A program made the position numbers and the translations under genes. A model generated the notes under the pieces. That model was given only the letters and a program-made list of their open reading frames with translations, was not told where the DNA came from and ran no database searches. A DNA stretch of 64,000 bases from Rhizoclosmatium globosum (Eukaryota > Chytridiomycota > Chytridiomycetes > Chytridiales > Chytriomycetaceae), in contig MCGO01000047.1 in assembly GCA_002104985.1 (NCBI GenBank), positions 1-64,000 on the forward strand, written 5' to 3'. Shown piece after piece: positions 56,201 through 64,000 of the stretch (the first letter of the stretch is position 1; every line of letters starts with the position of its first letter).

Positions 56201-59200
56201 TTTTTTTCTGTGTTTACTACATCATACAATACTTTTCACAGTATTTTTGATACAGATTTAGGGGTTAAACACTTTGAACCAGCTTGGTTTTCTTGCTCTT
56301 TTCATAGGTAGCTAAGGAACCCAAAACAACTACTTGCAGCCCCAGAAATATGCCCAACCTTGTGGGGCATAGCTATTGAAAGAGATTCAAGTTGTGTAGA
56401 TGCAGATTTAGGGTCACAAGACGCTGGGGGCCTCTGTTGTTGTGGTAGCAAGTGCCTCTGTCTTTGCTGACAGAGCTCCGAAACCCTTTTTTTCTGTGTT
56501 TACTACATCATACAATACTTTTCACAGTATTTTTGATACAGATTTAGGGTTAAACACTTTGAACCAGCTTGGTTTTCTTGCTCTTTTCATAGGTAGCTAA
56601 GGAACCCAAAACAACTACTTGCAGCCCCAGAAATATGCCCAACCTTGTGGGGCATAGCTATTGAAAGAGATTCAAGTTGTGTAGATGCAGATTTAGGGTC
56701 ACAAGACGCTGGGGGCCTCTGTTGTTGTGGTAGCAAGTGCCTCTGTCTTTGCTGACAGAGCTCCGAAACCCTTTTTTTCTGTGTTTACTACATCATACAA
56801 TACTTTTCACAGTATTTTTGATACAGATTTAGGGTTAAACACTTTGAACCAGCTTGGTTTTCTTGCTCTTTTCATAGGTAGCTAAGGAACCCAAAACAAC
56901 TACTTGCAGCCCCAGAAATATGCCCAACCTTGTGGGGCATAGCTATTGAAAGAGATTCAAGTTGTGTAGATGCAGATTTAGGGTCACAAGACGCTGGGGG
57001 CCTCTGTTGTTGTGGTAGCAAGTGCCTCTGTCTTTGCTGACAGAGCTCCGAAACCCTTTTTTTCTGTGTTTACTACATCATACAATACTTTTCACAGTAT
57101 TTTTGATACAGATTTAGGGGTTAAACACTTTGAACCAGCTTGGTTTTCTTGCTCTTTTCATAGGTAGCTAAGGAACCCAAAACAACTACTTGCAGCCCCA
57201 GAAATATGCCCAACCTTGTGGGGCATAGCTATTGAAAGAGATTCAAGTTGTGTAGATGCAGATTTAGGGTCACAAGACGCTGGGGGCCTCTGTTGTTGTG
57301 GTAGCAAGTGCCTCTGTCTTTGCTGACAGAGCTCCGAAACCCTTTTTTTCTGTGTTTACTACATCATACAATACTTTTCACAGTATTTTTGATACAGATT
57401 TAGGGGTTAAACACTTTGAACCAGCTTGGTTTTCTTGCTCTTTTCATAGGTAGCTAAGGAACCCAAAACAACTACTTGCAGCCCCAGAAATATGCCCAAC
57501 CTTGTGGGGCATAGCTATTGAAAGAGATTCAAGTTGTGTAGATGCAGATTTAGGGTCACAAGACGCTGGGGGCCTCTGTTGTTGTGGTAGCAAGTGCCTC
57601 TGTCTTTGCTGACAGAGCTCCGAAACCCTTTTTTTCTGTGTTTACTACATCATACAATACTTTTCACAGTATTTTTGATACAGATTTAGGGGTTAAACAC
57701 TTTGAACCAGCTTGGTTTTCTTGCTCTTTTCATAGGTAGCTAAGGAACCCAAAACAACTACTTGCAGCCCCAGAAATATGCCCAACCTTGTGGGGCATAG
57801 CTATTGAAAGAGATTCAAGTTGTGTAGATGCAGATTTAGGGTCACAAGACGCTGGGGGCCTCTGTTGTTGTGGTAGCAAGTGCCTCTGTCTTTGCTGACA
57901 GAGCTCCGAAACCCTTTTTTTCTGTGTTTACTACATCATACAATACTTTTCACAGTATTTTTGATACAGATTTAGGGGTTAAACACTTTGAACCAGCTTG
58001 GTTTTCTTGCTCTTTTCATAGGTAGCTAAGGAACCCAAAACAACTACTTGCAGCCCCAGAAATATGCCCAACCTTGTGGGGCATAGCTATTGAAAGAGAT
58101 TCAAGTTGTGTAGATGCAGATTTAGGGTCACAAGACGCTGGGGGCCTCTGTTGTTGTGGTAGCAAGTGCCTCTGTCTTTGCTGACAGAGCTCCGAAACCC
58201 TTTTTTTCTGTGTTTACTACATCATACAATACTTTTCACAGTATTTTTGATACAGATTTAGGGGTTAAACACTTTGAACCAGCTTGGTTTTCTTGCTCTT
58301 TTCATAGGTAGCTAAGGAACCCAAAACAACTACTTGCAGCCCCAGAAATATGCCCAACCTTGTGGGGCATAGCTATTGAAAGAGATTCAAGTTGTGTAGA
58401 TGCAGATTTAGGGTCACAAGACGCTGGGGGCCTCTGTTGTTGTGGTAGCAAGTGCCTCTGTCTTTGCTGACAGAGCTCCGAAACCCTTTTTTTCTGTGTT
58501 TACTACATCATACAATACTTTTCACAGTATTTTTGATACAGATTTAGGGGTTAAACACTTTGAACCAGCTTGGTTTTCTTGCTCTTTTCATAGGTAGCTA
58601 AGGAACCCAAAACAACTACTTGCAGCCCCAGAAATATGCCCAACCTTGTGGGGCATAGCTATTGAAAGAGATTCAAGTTGTGTAGATGCAGATTTAGGGT
58701 CACAAGACGCTGGGGGCCTCTGTTGTTGTGGTAGCAAGTGCCTCTGTCTTTGCTGACAGAGCTCCGAAACCCTTTTTTTCTGTGTTTACTACATCATACA
58801 ATACTTTTCACAGTATTTTTGATACAGATTTAGGGGTTAAACACTTTGAACCAGCTTGGTTTTCTTGCTCTTTTCATAGGTAGCTAAGGAACCCAAAACA
58901 ACTACTTGCAGCCCCAGAAATATGCCCAACCTTGTGGGGCATAGCTATTGAAAGAGATTCAAGTTGTGTAGATGCAGATTTAGGGTCACAAGACGCTGGG
59001 GGCCTCTGTTGTTGTGGTAGCAAGTGCCTCTGTCTTTGCTGACAGAGCTCCGAAACCCTTTTTTTCTGTGTTTACTACATCATACAATACTTTTCACAGT
59101 ATTTTTGATACAGATTTAGGGGTTAAACACTTTGAACCAGCTTGGTTTTCTTGCTCTTTTCATAGGTAGCTAAGGAACCCAAAACAACTACTTGCAGCCC

Positions 59201-62200
59201 CAGAAATATGCCCAACCTTGTGGGGCATAGCTATTGAAAGAGATTCAAGTTGTGTAGATGCAGATTTAGGGTCACAAGACGCTGGGGGCCTCTGTTGTTG
59301 TGGTAGCAAGTGCCTCTGTCTTTGCTGACAGAGCTCCGAAACCCTTTTTTTCTGTGTTTACTACATCATACAATACTTTTCACAGTATTTTTGATACAGA
59401 TTTAGGGGTTAAACACTTTGAACCAGCTTGGTTTTCTTGCTCTTTTCATAGGTAGCTAAGGAACCCAAAACAACTACTTGCAGCCCCAGAAATATGCCCA
59501 ACCTTGTGGGGCATAGCTATTGAAAGAGATTCAAGTTGTGTAGATGCAGATTTAGGGTCACAAGACGCTGGGGGCCTCTGTTGTTGTGGTAGCAAGTGCC
59601 TCTGTCTTTGCTGACAGAGCTCCGAAACCCTTTTTTTCTGTGTTTACTACATCATACAATACTTTTCACAGTATTTTTGATACAGATTTAGGGGTTAAAC
59701 ACTTTGAACCAGCTTGGTTTTCTTGCTCTTTTCATAGGTAGCTAAGGAACCCAAAACAACTACTTGCAGCCCCAGAAATATGCCCAACCTTGTGGGGCAT
59801 AGCTATTGAAAGAGATTCAAGTTGTGTAGATGCAGATTTAGGGTCACAAGACGCTGGGGGCCTCTGTTGTTGTGGTAGCAAGTGCCTCTGTCTTTGCTGA
59901 CAGAGCTCCGAAACCCTTTTTTTCTGTGTTTACTACATCATACAATACTTTTCACAGTATTTTTGATACAGATTTAGGGGTTAAACACTTTGAACCAGCT
60001 TGGTTTTCTTGCTCTTTTCATAGGTAGCTAAGGAACCCAAAACAACTACTTGCAGCCCCAGAAATATGCCCAACCTTGTGGGGCATAGCTATTGAAAGAG
60101 ATTCAAGTTGTGTAGATGCAGATTTAGGGTCACAAGACGCTGGGGGCCTCTGTTGTTGTGGTAGCAAGTGCCTCTGTCTTTGCTGACAGAGCTCCGAAAC
60201 CCTTTTTTTCTGTGTTTACTACATCATACAATACTTTTCACAGTATTTTTGATACAGATTTAGGGGTTAAACACTTTGAACCAGCTTGGTTTTCTTGCTC
60301 TTTTCATAGGTAGCTAAGGAACCCAAAACAACTACTTGCAGCCCCAGAAATATGCCCAACCTTGTGGGGCATAGCTATTGAAAGAGATTCAAGTTGTGTA
60401 GATGCAGATTTAGGGTCACAAGACGCTGGGGGCCTCTGTTGTTGTGGTAGCAAGTGCCTCTGTCTTTGCTGACAGAGCTCCGAAACCCTTTTTTTCTGTG
60501 TTTACTACATCATACAATACTTTTCACAGTATTTTTGATACAGATTTAGGGGTTAAACACTTTGAACCAGCTTGGTTTTCTTGCTCTTTTCATAGGTAGC
60601 TAAGGAACCCAAAACAACTACTTGCAGCCCCAGAAATATGCCCAACCTTGTGGGGCATAGCTATTGAAAGAGATTCAAGTTGTGTAGATGCAGATTTAGG
60701 GTCACAAGACGCTGGGGCCTCTGTTGTTGTGGTAGCAAGTGCCTCTGTCTTTGCTGACAGAGCTCCGAAACCCTTTTTTTCTGTGTTTACTACATCATAC
60801 AATACTTTTCACAGTATTTTTGATACAGATTTAGGGGTTAAACACTTTGAACCAGCTTGGTTTTCTTGCTCTTTTCATAGGTAGCTAAGGAACCCAAAAC
60901 AACTACTTGCAGCCCCAGAAATATGCCCAACCTTGTGGGGCATAGCTATTGAAAGAGATTCAAGTTGTGTAGATGCAGATTTAGGGTCACAAGACGCTGG
61001 GGGCCTCTGTTGTTGTGGTAGCAAGTGCCTCTGTCTTTGCTGACAGAGCTCCGAAACCCTTTTTTTCTGTGTTTACTACATCATACAATACTTTTCACAG
61101 TATTTTGATACAGATTTAGGGGTTAAACACTTTGAACCAGCTTGGTTTTCTTGCTCTTTTCATAGGTAGCTAAGGAACCCAAAACAACTACTTGCAGCCC
61201 CAGAAATATGCCCAACCTTGTGGGGCATAGCTATTGAAAGAGATTCAAGTTGTGTAGATGCAGATTTAGGGTCACAAGACGCTGGGGGCCTCTGTTGTTG
61301 TGGTAGCAAGTGCCTCTGTCTTTGCTGACAGAGCTCCGAAACCCTTTTTTTCTGTGTTTACTACATCATACAATACTTTTCACAGTATTTTTGATACAGA
61401 TTTAGGGGTTAAACACTTTGAACCAGCTTGGTTTTCTTGCTCTTTTCATAGGTAGCTAAGGAACCCAAAACAACTACTTGCAGCCCCAGAAATATGCCCA
61501 ACCTTGTGGGGCATAGCTATTGAAAGAGATTCAAGTTGTGTAGATGCAGATTTAGGGTCACAAGACGCTGGGGGCCTCTGTTGTTGTGGTAGCAAGTGCC
61601 TCTGTCTTTGCTGACAGAGCTCCGAAACCCTTTTTTTCTGTGTTTACTACATCATACAATACTTTTCACAGTATTTTTGATACAGATTTAGGGGTTAAAC
61701 ACTTTGAACCAGCTTGGTTTTCTTGCTCTTTTCATAGGTAGCTAAGGAACCCAAAACAACTACTTGCAGCCCCAGAAATATGCCCAACCTTGTGGGGCAT
61801 AGCTATTGAAAGAGATTCAAGTTGTGTAGATGCAGATTTAGGGTCACAAGACGCTGGGGGCCTCTGTTGTTGTGGTAGCAAGTGCCTCTGTCTTTGCTGA
61901 CAGAGCTCCGAAACCCTTTTTTTCTGTGTTTACTACATCATACAATACTTTTCACAGTATTTTTGATAAGATTTAGGGGTTAAACACTTTGAACCAGCTT
62001 GGTTTTCTTGCTCTTTTCATAGGTAGCTAAGGAACCCAAAACAACTACTTGCAGCCCCAGAAATATGCCCAACCTTGTGGGGCATAGCTATTGAAAGAGA
62101 TTCAAGTTGTGTAGATGCAGATTTAGGGTCACAAGACGCTGGGGGCCTCTGTTGTTGTGGTAGCAAGTGCCTCTGTCTTTGCTGACAGAGCTCCGAAACC

Positions 62201-64000
62201 CTTTTTTTCTGTGTTTACTACATCATACAATACTTTTCATAGTATTTTTGATACAGATTTAGGGTTAAACACTTTGAACCAGCTTGGTTTTCTTGCTCTT
62301 TTCATAGGTAGCTAAGGAACCCAAAACAACTACTTGCAGCCCCAGAAATATGCCCAACCTTGTGGGGCATAGCTATTGAAAGAGATTCAAGTTGTGTAGA
62401 TGCAGATTTAGGGTCACAAGACGCTGGGGGCCTCTGTTGTTGTGGTAGCAAGTGCCTCTGTCTTTGCTGACAGAGCTCCGAAACCCTTTTTTCTGTGTTT
62501 ACTACATCATACAATACTTTTCACAGTATTTTTGGTAAGATTTAGGGTTAAACACTTTGAACCAGCTTGGTTTTCTTGCTCTTTTCATAGGTAGCTAAGG
62601 AACCCAAAACAACTACTTGCAGCCCCAGAAATATGCCCAACCTTGTGGGGCATAGCTATTGAAAGAGATTCAAGTTGTGTAGATGCAGATTTAGGGTCAC
62701 AAGACGCTGGGGGCCTCTGTTGTTGTGGTAGCAAGTGCCTCTGTCTTTGCTGACAGAGCTCCGAAACCCTTTTTTTCTGTGTTTACTACATCATACAATA
62801 CTTTTCATAGTATTTTTGTATAGATTTAGGGTTAAACACTTTGAACCAGCTTGGTTTTCTTGCTCTTTTCATAGGTAGCTAAGGAACCCAAAACAACTAC
62901 TTGCAGCCCCAGAAATATGCCCAACCTTGTGGGGCATAGCTATTGAAAGAGATTCAAGTTGTGTAGATGCAGATTTAGGGTCACAAGACGCTGGGGGCCT
63001 CTGTTGTTGTGGTAGCAAGTGCCTCTGTCTTTGCTGACAGAGCTCCAAACCCTTTTTTTCTGTGTTTACTACATCATACAATACTTTTCAAGTATTTTTG
63101 ATAAGATTTAGGGGTTAAACACTTTGAACCAGCTTGGTTTTCTTGCTCTTTTCATAGGTAGCTAAGGAACCCAAAACAACTACTTGCAGCCCCAGAAATA
63201 TGCCCAACCTTGTGGGGCATAGCTATTGAAAGAGATTCAAGTTGTGTAGATGCAGATTTAGGGTCACAAGACGCTGGGGGCCTCTGTTGTTGTGGTAGCA
63301 AGTGCCTCTGTCTTTGCTGACAGAGCTCCGAAACCCTTTTTTTCTGTGTTTACTACATCATACAATACTTTTCATAGTATTTTTGGTAAGATTTAGGGTT
63401 AAACACTTTGAACCAGCTTGGTTTTCTTGCTCTTTTCATAGGTAGCTAAGGAACCCAAAACAACTACTTGCAGCCCCAGAAATATGCCCAACCTTGTGGG
63501 GCATAGCTATTGAAAGAGATTCAAGTTGTGTAGATGCAGATTTAGGGTCACAAGACGCTGGGGGCCTCTGTTGTTGTGGTAGCAAGTGCCTCTGTCTTTG
63601 CTGACAGAGCTCCGAAACCCTTTTTTTCTGTGTTTACTACATCATACAATACTTTTCATAGTATTTTTGGTAAGATTTAGGGTTAAACACTTTGAACCAG
63701 CTTGGTTTTCTTGCTCTTTTCATAGGTAGCTAAGGAACCCAAAACAACTACTTGCAGCCCCAGAAATATGCCCAACCTTGTGGGGCATAGCTATTGAAAG
63801 AGATTCAAGTTGTGTAGATGCAGATTTAGGGTCACAAGACGCTGGGGCCTCTGTTGTTGTGGTAGCAAGTGCCTCTGTCTTTGCTGACAGAGCTCCAAAC
63901 CCTTTTTTTCTGTGTTTACTACATCATACAATACTTTTCATAGTATTTTTGGTAAGATTTAGGGTTAAACACTTTGAACCAGCTTGGTTTTCTTGCTCTT
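47300..64000. repeat. Satellite B: 286-bp tandem array
   Basis: Units recur every 286 bp (for example 47,305, 47,591, 47,877), about 58 copies, continuing past the window end. Copies are almost identical. The commonest variant is a 285-bp unit with one G fewer in GCTGGGG(G)CC (near 50,430, 51,570, 52,713, 60,717 and 63,845). Units after about 61,950 diverge quickly (GATAAGATTTAGG, TTGGTAAGATTTAGGG, TTTTCATAGT), typical of an array edge. Each unit has a perfect 7-bp stem, CTCTGTC / GACAGAG with a 6-nt loop (first at 47,308-47,327), and a TGCCC / GGGCA stem. Open frames of 61-78 codons occur only in certain variant units and are not genes. No sequence similarity to satellite A. Confidence 0.97.

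Noticed and set aside
50300..63081. Repeated 61-78-codon frames (starting MWGIAIERD or MYDVVNTEK) in satellite B
   Set aside because: They are open only in certain variant units, identical in each, and disappear in the 286-bp consensus; tandem-repeat artefacts.
56540..64000. Telomere-like TTAGGGTTA words in satellite B
   Set aside because: They occur once per 286-bp unit as a result of a lost G, never as tandem TTAGGG runs; not a telomere.

Overview
The window comes from a eukaryotic nuclear chromosome, most likely a zoosporic (chytrid-like) fungus. Genes carry many short introns of about 34-55 nt with GT..AG ends and TACTAAC/CTAAT-type branch points. Fungal-type proteins (BIG1/Ac45-like V-ATPase assembly factor, Sec31, Rrs1, Atp12, a GCN4/MET28-like bZIP) sit next to genes kept by flagellated lineages: a DNAAF11/LRRC6 dynein-arm assembly factor and a FAM184-type coiled-coil protein. 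The species cannot be named from the sequence alone.

Layout: (1) 1-11,560 is a tandem satellite (A) with a 143-bp unit, about 80 copies, with one scrambled stretch at 2,090-2,525. (2) 11,561-14,446 is gene-poor and holds fold-back and diverged tandem repeats. (3) 14,447-47,141 is a compact gene island: RsmH/METTL15 (-), TRAP-alpha (-), TBL1/SIF2-like LisH-WD40 (+), a 1.85-kb gap with two hairpins, NFU1 (+), alkaline phosphatase (+, C-terminally truncated), a small secreted Cys-rich protein (-), SDO1/SBDS (+), DNAAF11 (-), FAM184-like (+), cardiolipin synthase CRD1 (-), SEC31 (+), RRS1 (-), bZIP (+), IMP4 (-), mS34-like (+), ATP12 (+, one frameshift) and BIG1/Ac45-like (+). (4) About 47,300-64,000 is a second, unrelated satellite (B) with a 286-bp unit, about 58 copies, running off the window end.

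The genes are mostly housekeeping: mitochondrial (RsmH, NFU1, CRD1, mS34, ATP12), ribosome biogenesis (SDO1, RRS1, IMP4), secretory pathway (TRAP-alpha, SEC31, BIG1-like) and flagellar (DNAAF11, possibly FAM184). Several start codons face each other across only 44-115 bp, so bidirectional promoters are common. The most unusual observation is a GC-richer dispersed repeat (key words GAGCGAAGCGAAC, CACGAGCGGAGCTCGT, GTCAGGCGAAGCT). It occurs inside one intron each of NFU1, CRD1, SEC31, RRS1 and the bZIP gene, always in the sense orientation of the host gene whichever strand that gene is on, and I did not see it in the intergenic stretches I read. This is the best candidate here for an undescribed intron-associated element.
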